Below, piece after piece: positions 7,094 to 14,643 of a stretch of 26,240 nucleotides of DNA. Source of the DNA: an uncultured Lachnospiraceae bacterium (GTDB taxonomy: Bacteria > Bacillota > Clostridia > Lachnospirales > Lachnospiraceae); contig CAJUMJ010000049.1 in the NCBI GenBank assembly GCA_910587095.1, forward strand, positions 1-26,240. Direction: 5' to 3'. Numbering within the stretch: position 1 is the first letter of the stretch; each line of letters opens with the position of its first letter. A program made the translations under genes and the position numbers. The notes beneath the pieces are model-generated. The model was not told where the DNA came from, did no database searches, and saw only the letters and a program-made list of their open reading frames with translations.

Positions 7094-8825
7094 TCCTGCT
7101 CCCCTCCTTTGACGGTTCCCCATACTGGGACACAAACGTCTCGTAGTACAGTCCCCTTTTTTTCAAAAGCTCCTCGTGCGTTCCCCTCTCGGCAATAGCG
7201 CCGCTCTCAAGCACAAGGATCTCATCCGCCTGCCAGACCGCGCTGATTCTGTGCGCAATGATGATTCTGGTCGTGTGTTCCAAGTTTCGCAGCGTCCGCT
7301 GGATCATCTGTTCCGTCTCCATGTCCAGAGCGGAAGTGGAATCATCCAGAACCAAAATCGGGTTTCTTTTCGCCAGCGCCCTCGCTATGCTGATTCGCTG
7401 CTTCTGCCCGCCGGACAATCCGACGCCTCTCTCCCCGATAACCGTATCGTACCGCTCCTCCATCCGCTCGATAAATCCGCTCGCCTGGGCGTCCGTCGAC
7501 GCTTTCCGCACCGTGTTAAAGTCCAGATACCGTTTCTTCCCGAGCTTAATGTTGTCGTTGATGGTGTCGGAAAAGAGAAATACGTCCTGCATCACGACCC
7601 CCACGCCGGCGCGAAGCTGCCCAAGCGACAGGAGACGGATATCCACGTCGTCCACATAGACGGCGCCGTCCGTGGCATCGTACATGCGCTGCAAAAGCTG
7701 TATGATCGAGGTCTTTCCCGCTCCGGTCGCCCCCATGATGCCAAGAGTTTTTCCCGGCTCCACCGTAAAGGAAATGTCATGAAGTATCTCATGCTGATCC
7801 TCCTTGTGGAAGGATACGTGGTCGAAACACACTTTCCCGCGCACGTGGTCTAGTTTGACCGGTTTGGTCGGTTCTTTGATTGTCGGCTTTTCCCCGTATA
7901 TTTTCTTTATTTTTCCGTTCGATGCCACAGCGGAGGAAAAGCTGTTGGTGAGCCATCCGAGCATTTCCATGGGCCAGACGATATTCATGGAATACTCCAC
8001 AAAGGCTGTCATCCGCCCGAGAGTCATCTCTTTGCTCATCACAAGACTGCCGCCGACCAAAATAGTCAACAGTGGCAATACCTTGGACACAACGGTAAAA
8101 AACGGATAATATCGCACAAACACCTTGGACTGCGCCATATTCAAATCATAGTAACGCTTATTGTGGGCCAGAAACTTGTCGATTTCAAAGGACTCCCTGG
8201 CAAACGCTTTGACCGTGCGCACGCCTCCCAGGTTCTCCTCCGCAACCGTATTGAGCGCCGCGTTCTCCTCGCTGATTTCCTCGTACACCACACCCAGCTT
8301 GCGCTCCATGATAATGGCTATGGAGCCGCATAAAAGCATGGCGGCCGTCGGAAGAAGCGCCAGTTTCCAGTTGAGCATGTACATGCAGACCAGAATAATG
8401 CCGGTGTGGTAAAAAACCTCCAGCAAAAGCATCCCCACATACCCGACCGCATCCCAAATGTGGTCGATATCCTCCTTGACACGCGCCATCAGTTCACCCG
8501 TATTTGTCCTGTCAAAAAAATCCGCGCTTAGCCCCTGGATATGGCGAAACAGATCCCGCCGCATATCACCCGAAATCCGCGCGCCGTTTTTGTCGAACGT
8601 ATACTCCTTGATGTACTGGAAAACGCATCTTCCCAGGCCGATTCCCAAAAAGCCAAGGAGAAGGAATCCCAGCTCCCCGGTTTTGCCGCCCAAAATCACG
8701 TCATCCACCACCCGCGCCGTCAACCTTGGCGCCATCATATCCAACGTAACCGCAGCCAAAAGCGACAGCACGGCTCCCAGGTAGGAAAATTTGTAATCCC
8801 ATATGTAACTTGATATTTTTTTCAT
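7083..8825 (-). CDS. ABC exporter half-transporter, subunit 1 (degenerate NBD)
   Basis: A 580-residue half-transporter with a six-helix membrane domain (about 15-300) and a nucleotide-binding domain. Motifs are Walker A GATGAGKT (365-372), Gln413, signature LSGGQ (470-474), Walker B LVLDDS in which Asp495 replaces the catalytic Glu, and H-loop His525. That substitution marks the noncatalytic half of a heterodimeric exporter; the overlapping downstream gene supplies the catalytic half. The start at 8825 is set by GGAGGAAGG directly upstream; a longer frame to 8924 runs back through an inverted-repeat element and lacks a ribosome site. The leader contains the folded element at 8847-9009, which could control expression. 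Multidrug-type export is the usual role, but no substrate can be read from sequence. Confidence 0.9.
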   Translation of the reverse strand: MKKISSYIWDYKFSYLGAVLSLLAAVTLDMMAPRLTARVVDDVILGGKTGELGFLLLGFLGIGLGRCVFQYIKEYTFDKNGARISGDMRRDLFRHIQGLSADFFDRTNTGELMARVKEDIDHIWDAVGYVGMLLLEVFYHTGIILVCMYMLNWKLALLPTAAMLLCGSIAIIMERKLGVVYEEISEENAALNTVAEENLGGVRTVKAFARESFEIDKFLAHNKRYYDLNMAQSKVFVRYYPFFTVVSKVLPLLTILVGGSLVMSKEMTLGRMTAFVEYSMNIVWPMEMLGWLTNSFSSAVASNGKIKKIYGEKPTIKEPTKPVKLDHVRGKVCFDHVSFHKEDQHEILHDISFTVEPGKTLGIMGATGAGKTSIIQLLQRMYDATDGAVYVDDVDIRLLSLGQLRAGVGVVMQDVFLFSDTINDNIKLGKKRYLDFNTVRKASTDAQASGFIERMEERYDTVIGERGVGLSGGQKQRISIARALAKRNPILVLDDSTSALDMETEQMIQRTLRNLEHTTRIIIAHRISAVWQADEILVLESGAIAERGTHEELLKKRGLYYETFVSQYGEPSKEGSRNVF

Positions 8826-8846
8826 TCCTTCCTCCATTTTAAATTG

Positions 8847-9009
8847 ATGTACTCTCGGAGTCTCTTTGTGCCTGATTTTGTGAGATGATTTTTTGTCAGA
8901 TGTGCATAAAACCGCCATATGCACATAAATTTAATCAACGTACGTTCCACGTACGCCTCATAAATAATCTGCCACAAAGGCAGGTGCAAAAGAGATTCCG
9001 AGAGTACAT
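8847..9009 (-). other. Cloverleaf-forming element in the exporter leader (MITE or structured RNA)
   Basis: Two arms of 28-29 bases (8847-8874 and 8981-9009) are inverted repeats pairing in about 24 positions. They enclose three further hairpins: ATGTGCATA/TATGCACAT (8900-8926, 9-bp stem), CGTACGT/ACGTACG (8939-8955) and CTGCC/GGCAG (8969-8983). The 4-base direct repeat ATTG flanks it exactly (8843-8846, 9010-9013), a hallmark of a small non-autonomous transposon. As RNA it would sit 11 bases before the ribosome site of the exporter gene. I cannot tell which description is right; both may be. Confidence 0.65.
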
Positions 9010-9046
9010 ATTGACTCTGCAAGTCATAAGTCGGCATAGTCAGTCT

Positions 9047-9062
9047 TACATGCCGGCATGTA
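9047..9062. repeat. Perfect 16-bp palindrome
   Basis: TACATGCCGGCATGTA is fully self-complementary. It lies upstream of the exporter genes and could bind a dimeric regulator; no factor is identifiable. Confidence 0.5.
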
Positions 9063-9095
9063 TCCCGTCTTTGCCGTCCTCCGACTCTTTCAATG

Positions 9096-9168
9096 CATGA
9101 GCAGACTCGATATGCTTCGCATTTCCCGTTCGCGTTGCTCGCCGTAAACCGGCTCATGCGCGCAAAAA
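9096..9168. repeat. Dispersed repeat, copy 2 (short form)
   Basis: Shares the core seen at 4053-4102 with a few substitutions, begins with CATGAGCAGA (9096-9105) and ends with GGCTCATGCGCGC and an A-run. As in copy 1, the A-run merges with the next terminator hairpin. Between 9010 and 9095 only the 16-bp palindrome stands out. Confidence 0.75.
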
Positions 9169-9192
9169 AGCCATGGCAAAATTACCATGGCT
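9163..9192 (-). terminator. Terminator of the small gene
   Basis: On the minus strand AGCCATGG/CCATGGCT (9192-9185 with 9176-9169), 8-bp perfect stem and 8-base loop, followed by six T. It lies 48 bases past the stop of the 32-codon gene. The plus-strand side lacks a T-run. Confidence 0.8.
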
Positions 9193-9240
9193 CTAAAACG
9201 TCCTGCATATAAGTTGACCATTCAAGTCATCTAATGGATA

Positions 9241-9339
9241 TCAAGTCGGTCTTCTGTCTGCGGAGGTAATTTTACGTACACGCTGCCTGTTCATTTTTCT
9301 GATTTCTTTGATCACTGCGTTACATACAATGTTAAACAT
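9241..9339 (-). CDS. Small basic protein of 32 residues, function unknown
   Basis: The ATG at 9339 is preceded, 6 bases away, by AAAGGAGGT, a textbook Shine-Dalgarno and among the best in the window. The product has a short hydrophobic start (MFNIVCNAVI) followed by a strongly basic stretch rich in Arg and Lys (KEIRKMNRQRVRKI), so it could be a small amphipathic or nucleic-acid-binding peptide. It has a dedicated promoter about 75 bases upstream and a terminator downstream, making a complete monocistronic unit of roughly 240 bases between the GH13 gene and the exporter leader. I do not recognise the family. A toxin, a leader peptide, a membrane peptide or a dual-function RNA are all possible. 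Confidence 0.6.
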   Translation of the reverse strand: MFNIVCNAVIKEIRKMNRQRVRKITSADRRPT

Positions 9340-9412
9340 AAGATTACCTCCTTTCGTCATTTTACATCTTATCGGTTGCTTTTCTGTCCCTGTCTCCAAA
9401 GAGTCTGCTGTC

Positions 9413-9441
9413 ATATTAATCCATATGGCATGTTTTGTCAA
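9413..9441 (-). promoter_or_regulatory. Promoter of the small gene
   Basis: TTGACA (9441-9436), 17-base spacer, TAATAT (9418-9413) on the minus strand. The expected start is near 9406, giving a leader of about 65 bases. It lies after the stop of the GH13 gene, with no obvious terminator between. Confidence 0.7.
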
Positions 9442-9479
9442 GAAAGATTTTCCCGGCCGAAAAATGGGTAACGGCTCAG

Positions 9480-10790
9480 TCAGCGTTCCGTCTTCCAGAA
9501 ATACGCACTGTAGGCGGGAAGCAAGCTTCCGCCTCCGAAATCATGCTTCTCCCCGCTGATCAGATCGACAGCCAGACCACAGCCCGCGTCGAAATGTGCG
9601 GTGTAATCCTCTGCGTCCGCGTTGATTGCGACAAGCACTCTCTCGTCGTCGCACCTGCGCTCAAAGATGCACTGCTTGTTCGTAAGCACCACCGAGCGGA
9701 AACTACCGTAATTGAGAGCTTTCGATCCCTTCTTCGCCTCGGACAGTTTGCTGATCCATTCGGTCAATTCGTTCCACTCCGGTGCCTCAAAGCAAGCCCG
9801 CAACGCCGGATCACCCTCGCTCTTATTGGCCTTCGCCCCCCACTCGCTGCCGTAGTACACACAGGGGATTCCCGGCATACCGAAGCATAACGCGTAAATC
9901 AGGGGCAGATGCTTTTCGTTGGTCAGGTTACTGGCAATACGGGTTACGTCGTGATTGTCCACGAAGGAGAGCAGGTGCTTGCCTCGATAGAGGCACCAGT
10001 TATCCGGCCCGAACTGTCTGATCAGCGAATGGTTGATCTCAAACATGTTCATGCTGTTAAAGCTGGAGAAAAGACCCTTGTAGCACTCGTAGTTCGTAGC
10101 CGAGTGCAGCATCTGGTCATTGACCATCTGGTTGTAATCGCCGTGCAGCATCTCTCCAAGCAGGTAGAATTCCGGCTTGAGAGCGTCCGTAAACGCCCGA
10201 AGTCTCCTCACAAAGTCATGATCCAGGCAATATGCCACGTCAAGGCGCAGGCCGTCTATGTCAAACTCATCCACCCAGCCCTTCACGCTGTCCAGAATAT
10301 GCTGGATCACATCCCCGTTTTTCAGGTTGAGCTTGACCAGGTCATAATTTCCCTCCCAGCCTTCATACCACAGGCCGTCGTTATAGTTGGAATTGCCGCT
10401 AAGATTGATATGGAACCAGCTCAGATAGGGCGAGTTCTCCCGGTTTCTCAGCACATCCTGAAACGCCCAAAATCCCCGGCCTACATGGTTGAACACGCCG
10501 TCCAACACAACCTTGATTCCGTTCTCGTGCAGTTTTTCGCAAACTTCCTTAAAGTCTTCATTCGTTCCCAGCCTGCAATCGATCTTGTGGTAATCCCTCG
10601 TATTGTAGCCATGGGTATCCGATTCAAACACCGGAGAAAAATAGATTGCATTGATCCCCATCTTCTTCATATGGGGAACCCAGTCGCTTACCTTTAAGAT
10701 CCGATGTTCCAACACACCGTCATTCTCAAAAGGCGCCCCGCAAAACCCCAACGGATATATCTGATAAAACACACTTTCAAAAGCCCACAT
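9480..10790 (-). CDS. GH13 alpha-amylase-family glycosidase
   Basis: A 436-residue alpha-glucan hydrolase with all four GH13 regions: DGVFNH (97-102), GLRLDVAY with nucleophile Asp184, LLGEML with acid/base Glu213, and FVDNHD with Asp281. An N-terminal MWAFESVFYQIYPLGF block and short length resemble cytoplasmic maltodextrin-degrading GH13 enzymes such as neopullulanase or cyclomaltodextrinase relatives, without their N-terminal starch-binding domain. No signal peptide is present, so it should act on imported maltodextrins. The ATG at 10790 follows GGAGGAAAGT; the longer frame to 10832 has no such site. It appears monocistronic, with its own promoter at 10910-10939. Exact bond specificity cannot be read from sequence. 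Confidence 0.88.
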   Translation of the reverse strand: MWAFESVFYQIYPLGFCGAPFENDGVLEHRILKVSDWVPHMKKMGINAIYFSPVFESDTHGYNTRDYHKIDCRLGTNEDFKEVCEKLHENGIKVVLDGVFNHVGRGFWAFQDVLRNRENSPYLSWFHINLSGNSNYNDGLWYEGWEGNYDLVKLNLKNGDVIQHILDSVKGWVDEFDIDGLRLDVAYCLDHDFVRRLRAFTDALKPEFYLLGEMLHGDYNQMVNDQMLHSATNYECYKGLFSSFNSMNMFEINHSLIRQFGPDNWCLYRGKHLLSFVDNHDVTRIASNLTNEKHLPLIYALCFGMPGIPCVYYGSEWGAKANKSEGDPALRACFEAPEWNELTEWISKLSEAKKGSKALNYGSFRSVVLTNKQCIFERRCDDERVLVAINADAEDYTAHFDAGCGLAVDLISGEKHDFGGGSLLPAYSAYFWKTER

Positions 10791-10909
10791 ACTTTCCTCC
10801 ATTCTGAGACAAACTTCCAAGCCCGGCCACACCTCAACTGTTTGTCCACCGATTGTCCCATCGCTCTATTACCTTAAAAAAATCTATATCTTGTAGTCAG
10901 CCGTTTTTC

Positions 10910-10939
10910 AGTATACCACTATCTGCCTTCTTTCGTCAA
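10910..10939 (-). promoter_or_regulatory. Promoter of the GH13 gene
   Basis: TTGACG (10939-10934), 18-base spacer, TATACT (10915-10910). The leader would be about 110 bases. No riboswitch fold was recognised in it. Confidence 0.7.
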
Positions 10940-11320
10940 ACACGTTCTTGGTTTTTTCTCCGACATCAATTGACCGGACAGGTTTCCTTTTTGATAAACT
11001 GAAATACGTAAACAGAGTTTTCCACAATTTTTACTCCCAATTTTTTTCAAAGCCACCCAAAATCACCTGAGAAATCCCCAATTTCCACAAAGTTATCCAC
11101 ATCGACGTCCATGTCAGTTCTTGTCCAATGCCGTCATATTTCCCTCCAAGCTGTCTGTCATTTTCGCTTTTTTCTATCATCTTTTTGTCGATCCGCCTCT
11201 GATTCTGCCAAAACCAACGACTTGTCTTGTCATATTATGTTCCAAAAAGGTCAATCGGATTTTGTCTCTTTTATTCCTTTTCTCTATTGACTTATCTGGA
11301 TACCCGCTAAAATAGAGGCT
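10940..11320. other. Gene-free, pyrimidine-rich spacer with a DnaA-box-like cluster
   Basis: No credible gene. The plus strand is strongly T/C-rich. It holds a perfect DnaA box TTATCCACA (11093-11101) and looser matches TTTTCCACA (11018-11026) and ATTTCCACA (11081-11089), all in the same orientation. No terminator hairpin for the helicase gene was found here. Confidence 0.5.
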
Positions 11321-13816
11321 TTACAGCCATTCATCCCAGAACCTTCCAATTCTTCGACCTATTTGGTCAATCGTAACCGGCGTATATTCTCTCCACTCTC
11401 TCGGAAAAAGTCTCCGATAAACAGGCGACAGAAACCGTTCGTCCAGCAAAACCACGATCCCAAAGTCGTCCACCGTCCTGATGACTCTGCCAGCCGCCTG
11501 CAGCACTTTGTTCATCCCCGGATAACGGTACGCATAGTCAAACCCGTTTTCCCCCCAGCCGTCAAAATATTTTTTCAGAAGCTCTCTCTCGTTGCACACA
11601 AGCGGAAGTCCCGTACCTACGATCATAACGCCGATGAGACTGTCGTTCTTCAAATCAATCCCCTCGCTGAATATGCCGCCCATCACGCAAAATCCCAAAA
11701 GGCTTCTCTCCTCCTCCACCTCTATATCCATTCGGATCAGGCGTTGCAAATCACAGTCCTCATTTCCCCGGAAACGGTTTATAAACGCCTCTCTCGCCTC
11801 CTCGTTCATATGACTCTCCTGCAAAATGCACTCCACAGCTCCTTCCGCGTTAAAAACATCCTGGTAAATTTCAAAGACACGTTGCAAAAAAGTGTGTGAG
11901 GGAAAAAATGCCATATAGTTTCCCTGTCTTTCCCCGATCACATGGTGCAAATAAGCCGCAATCCGATAATACTCCTCGTCTCCTCTTCTCGCATAACGGC
12001 TGGTCACGTCGCTTCCTATATAAAGCCCCAGCTTGTCCGGCCGGAAGACGGATTTCGCATAAACCTCATAGTCTCCTTCCTCCGCCCCCAAAAGCTTCTT
12101 ATAATATTGTATAGGAAGAAGCGTTGCCGAAAACAAGATGGTGCTCCGTCCCCTGCGCATACAGTTTTGCAGATTTCCCGCCGGATTCACGCAAAAGAGC
12201 TTAACTATAAAGCTTCCGTCCTCTCCAAGCTCGTCATAAATCACATAGTTTTCATCAACGAGCTCATACATCTCCAGAAAGTGTGACACCTCAAAATAGA
12301 AGTTCAGCACGTCCGCGTGCACGGGACTGTCCTCGTGATCCTCGAGATAGTCCTCCATGACAGCCCCAAGCCGCATCAACGAACGCGAAAGCGCGTCAAT
12401 CTGTCCCAACACCTTACATCCCTCGCACTCCCTTTTCAGCGCGAGCATTTCTCTGTTACACTTTTCCAAATTCTTCGCAATCCGGTCATCGTATGGTTTT
12501 ACGGTTCTTTTTAAATCCAGCAAAGTCTCCTTGCACAGCACGGCACTGTACATATCCCTTCCCCGCTCCACCAGATTGTGCGCCTCGTCCACAAGAAAAA
12601 TATACTCTCCTCTTATCCCATCCGTAAAGAAACGGCGCAGATACACATGGGGATCAAAGAGATAATTGTAATCGCAGACCACCATGTCCGCAAACAGGCT
12701 CATATCCAGACACATCTCAAAGGGACAGACCTGATACTTCCGCGCATACGTCTCGATCTCCTCCCTTGTGAAGTTGTCCACATGGGTCAACAAATCAAAC
12801 ATCGCCGCGTTTATCCTGTCAAAGTGCCCTTTCGCATAGGGACAGGCGACAGGATTGCACTCCGTCTCCTCCATAAAACAAATTTTGTCCTTGGCAGTCA
12901 ATATGACGCTTTTCAGTTTTAGTCCCTGTTCCCGCAAAAGAGAGACGGCGTCGTCCGCCACCGTGCGCGTGATGGTTTTTGCCGTCAGATAGAAAATCCG
13001 TTCCGCCAGCCCTTCCCCCAGCGCCTTCACAGAGGGAAATATGGTGGAAAGGGTTTTTCCCACCCCGGTCGGCGCCTCAATAAACAGCTTGCGTTTATGG
13101 TAGATAGTCTGATAGACATAGGAAACCAACTCCTTTTGCCCTTCCCGGTACGGAAAGGGGAAAGACAGCTCCTTGATGGAAGCCTGTCTGCTCTTATGCC
13201 ACGCAAAGCGGTAATCCGCCCACTTTCTGTACTGTCCCATCAGCTCTTCAAACCAGTCCCGCAATTCCGCATAGGTATAGTCCTCATGAAAATACCGTAT
13301 CTCCTCCGTCTCCATATGACAGTAAGTCATGCGAACGCGGATGGCGGACAGTTTTCTCCGATTCGCGTAAATATAGGCGTAGCACTTCGCCTGTGCCAGA
13401 TGTACGGGCAGAGGGCCCTTCATCCTTTTTAGATCGTGATAGGTTCCCTTAATTTCGTCTATGGTAACTGCCACTTCCTGCACGGCCTGTTCCTGCTGCC
13501 GCGGTACAACAGCCCCCTGCGTTTCCGAAATCTTCTCCGCCGTCCCGATCGCCTCTACCGGTTTTGTTCTCTCTTCCGGCTCCGTGATAATGCCGTCCGC
13601 CCGTCCCTCCACCACAATTTCATAATTTCCGGCATCATAAACATAGCGAAGGGACACCTCCGCCTCATAGGAAGGCCCCATACGCCGCTGGATCATGCGA
13701 TGGATCCGTCCGCCCTCCTGCATGGCATTTTCCGGGGCTGCAGCTCTTCGGTTGTCAATATCGCCGGAGCGCAGAATAAATTCCACCAGGCTCCGCACAG
13801 AAATCTGTACTTCCAT
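11321..13816 (-). CDS. PD-(D/E)XK nuclease fused to an XPD/DinG-type helicase
   Basis: An 831-residue protein with two parts. Residues about 1-200 resemble a RecB/Cas4-like PD-(D/E)XK nuclease: GGRIHR with His39, GRADG with Asp74, IDEIKG with Glu121 and Lys123, then HLAQAKCYAY with Gln142. The rest is a superfamily 2 helicase: Walker A EAPTGVGKT (247-255), probable iron-sulfur cysteines 313, 320, 325 and 364 (369 nearby), DEAH box 410-413, and the C-terminal QAAGRVIR motif. This is a known Clostridia architecture related to COG1199 and is expected to unwind and process damaged or branched DNA. The ATG at 13816 is chosen because GGAG lies 6 bases upstream; the frame continues open through a repeat to 13978. 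No promoter was recognised between it and the HPr-like gene. Confidence 0.87.
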   Translation of the reverse strand: MEVQISVRSLVEFILRSGDIDNRRAAAPENAMQEGGRIHRMIQRRMGPSYEAEVSLRYVYDAGNYEIVVEGRADGIITEPEERTKPVEAIGTAEKISETQGAVVPRQQEQAVQEVAVTIDEIKGTYHDLKRMKGPLPVHLAQAKCYAYIYANRRKLSAIRVRMTYCHMETEEIRYFHEDYTYAELRDWFEELMGQYRKWADYRFAWHKSRQASIKELSFPFPYREGQKELVSYVYQTIYHKRKLFIEAPTGVGKTLSTIFPSVKALGEGLAERIFYLTAKTITRTVADDAVSLLREQGLKLKSVILTAKDKICFMEETECNPVACPYAKGHFDRINAAMFDLLTHVDNFTREEIETYARKYQVCPFEMCLDMSLFADMVVCDYNYLFDPHVYLRRFFTDGIRGEYIFLVDEAHNLVERGRDMYSAVLCKETLLDLKRTVKPYDDRIAKNLEKCNREMLALKRECEGCKVLGQIDALSRSLMRLGAVMEDYLEDHEDSPVHADVLNFYFEVSHFLEMYELVDENYVIYDELGEDGSFIVKLFCVNPAGNLQNCMRRGRSTILFSATLLPIQYYKKLLGAEEGDYEVYAKSVFRPDKLGLYIGSDVTSRYARRGDEEYYRIAAYLHHVIGERQGNYMAFFPSHTFLQRVFEIYQDVFNAEGAVECILQESHMNEEAREAFINRFRGNEDCDLQRLIRMDIEVEEERSLLGFCVMGGIFSEGIDLKNDSLIGVMIVGTGLPLVCNERELLKKYFDGWGENGFDYAYRYPGMNKVLQAAGRVIRTVDDFGIVVLLDERFLSPVYRRLFPREWREYTPVTIDQIGRRIGRFWDEWL

Positions 13817-13831
13817 GTTTTTCTCCATTCT

Positions 13832-13840
13832 GGGGGGGGG
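13832..13840. repeat. Run of nine G (C on the coding strand) in the helicase leader
   Basis: A 9-base homopolymer lies 15 bases upstream of the chosen helicase start, at the edge of the tandem repeat. Such runs are prone to slippage. It lies outside the coding region as called, so a change would alter leader spacing, not frame. Confidence 0.8.
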
Positions 13841-13846
13841 AGCTAA

Positions 13847-14086
13847 CCTTCCCTCCATCAGCAGACTCGAAACGCTTCGCCTTTCTCGTTCGCGTTGCTC
13901 GTCATAAGCTGGCTCAAAACGGCTCGCATGTTTCCATGCGGCCTTTTTGATCCTGCTTCTGACTCTCCTTCCCTCCATCAGCAGACTCGAAATGCTTCGC
14001 CTTTCTCGTTCGCGTTGCTCGTCATAAGCTGGCTCAAAACGGCTCGCATGTTTCCATGCGGCCTTTTTGATCCTGCTTCTGACTCT
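13847..14086. repeat. Tandem 120-bp duplication, dispersed repeat copy 3
   Basis: Two head-to-tail units, 13847-13966 and 13967-14086, differ at one base (13873 C, 13993 T). Each contains the family core and a terminator-like hairpin on the plus strand (GGCTCGCATG-TTTC-CATGCGGCC then five T, at 13921 and 14041). The element ends CATCAGCAGA (13856-13865) and TCTGCTGATG (14084-14093) are perfect inverted repeats, with CAGC where copy 1 has GAGC on both sides. The near-identity indicates a recent duplication. Confidence 0.9.
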
Positions 14087-14098
14087 GCTGATGCGCGC

Positions 14099-14148
14099 AA
14101 AAAATACTCCCTATATAAGATAATCTTACGTCATCTTACATAGGGAGT
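14099..14148 (-). terminator. Terminator of the HPr-like gene
   Basis: A 16-bp stem (14148-14133 with 14121-14106, one G-U pair, 11-base loop) beginning ACTCCCTAT, followed on the minus strand by ATTTTTT. It directly joins the dispersed repeat, as in the other two copies. Confidence 0.88.
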
Positions 14149-14175
14149 CAATGTGTCTGGTATTGGCAAAACCAT

Positions 14176-14400
14176 CTATACTGCTACCGCCCACTTTCTG
14201 AGATGTCTCTCAAAATCCGCGTCGTAGCCGTTGTACGCAACGGTTAAAATCTGATTGAAATTCAGCCCTAACACGCCAATAATGGACTTGGCATCAACAA
14301 TAAAGCTATTGTAGTAGATATCCACGTCACAGTCACATTTGGTTGCTGCGGACACAAAGTCCTTTACCTCATCCGGTCTCAATTTGATTTTGTGTTGCAT
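14176..14400 (-). CDS. HPr-like protein lacking the phosphorylatable histidine
   Basis: A 74-residue protein with the HPr fold signature: DFVSAATKCDCDVDI, VDAKSIIGVLGL (Ser39 equals the HPr Ser46 site) and LTVAYNGYDADFERHL. Where HPr has GLHARP this protein has LRPDEVKD, so the catalytic His is missing and it cannot act as an ordinary phosphotransferase carrier. Similar HPr-related proteins are common in Clostridia and may be regulatory, in the manner of Crh, through the serine; that is inference. I start at the ATG at 14400 because GGAAGGTG precedes it and would lie inside the longer frame (to 14421). It is monocistronic, with promoter and terminator visible. Confidence 0.82.
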   Translation of the reverse strand: MQHKIKLRPDEVKDFVSAATKCDCDVDIYYNSFIVDAKSIIGVLGLNFNQILTVAYNGYDADFERHLRKWAVAV

Positions 14401-14478
14401 AATGTTCACCTTCCTTTTCATTTATGTATGCAAAAGGCACACACAGAGAAAATGTTTTCTAGCTCCTCGTTTGAGATG

Positions 14479-14506
14479 ATTATACACTTTTCAGTTCGTT
14501 TGTAAA
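14479..14506 (-). promoter_or_regulatory. Promoter of the HPr-like gene
   Basis: TTTACA (14506-14501), 16-base spacer, TATAAT (14484-14479). An inverted repeat ACACTTT/AAAGTGT (14484-14490, 14504-14510) spans the spacer and may be an operator. An unused perfect TTGACA (14513-14508) lies just upstream. The remaining DNA to 14643 shows nothing else. Confidence 0.65.
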
Positions 14507-14643
14507 GTGTCAATTTTGGCGTCAAAAATTTACAAATTTTCCTTATCATTACAACCTCACACAAATAGTTTGATCTTCAAATGATTCTTTGTGAATTCTG
14601 CCTATTATCTCCCGATTGACTCTCCCGGACGCATCACAAATTT

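Noticed and set aside
10940..11320. Replication origin
   Set aside because: Only one perfect DnaA box, no dnaA, dnaN or gyrase genes, and no AT-rich unwinding region with it.
13847..14086. Possible CRISPR array
   Set aside because: Only two head-to-tail units of 120 bases without unique spacers; this is a simple tandem duplication.
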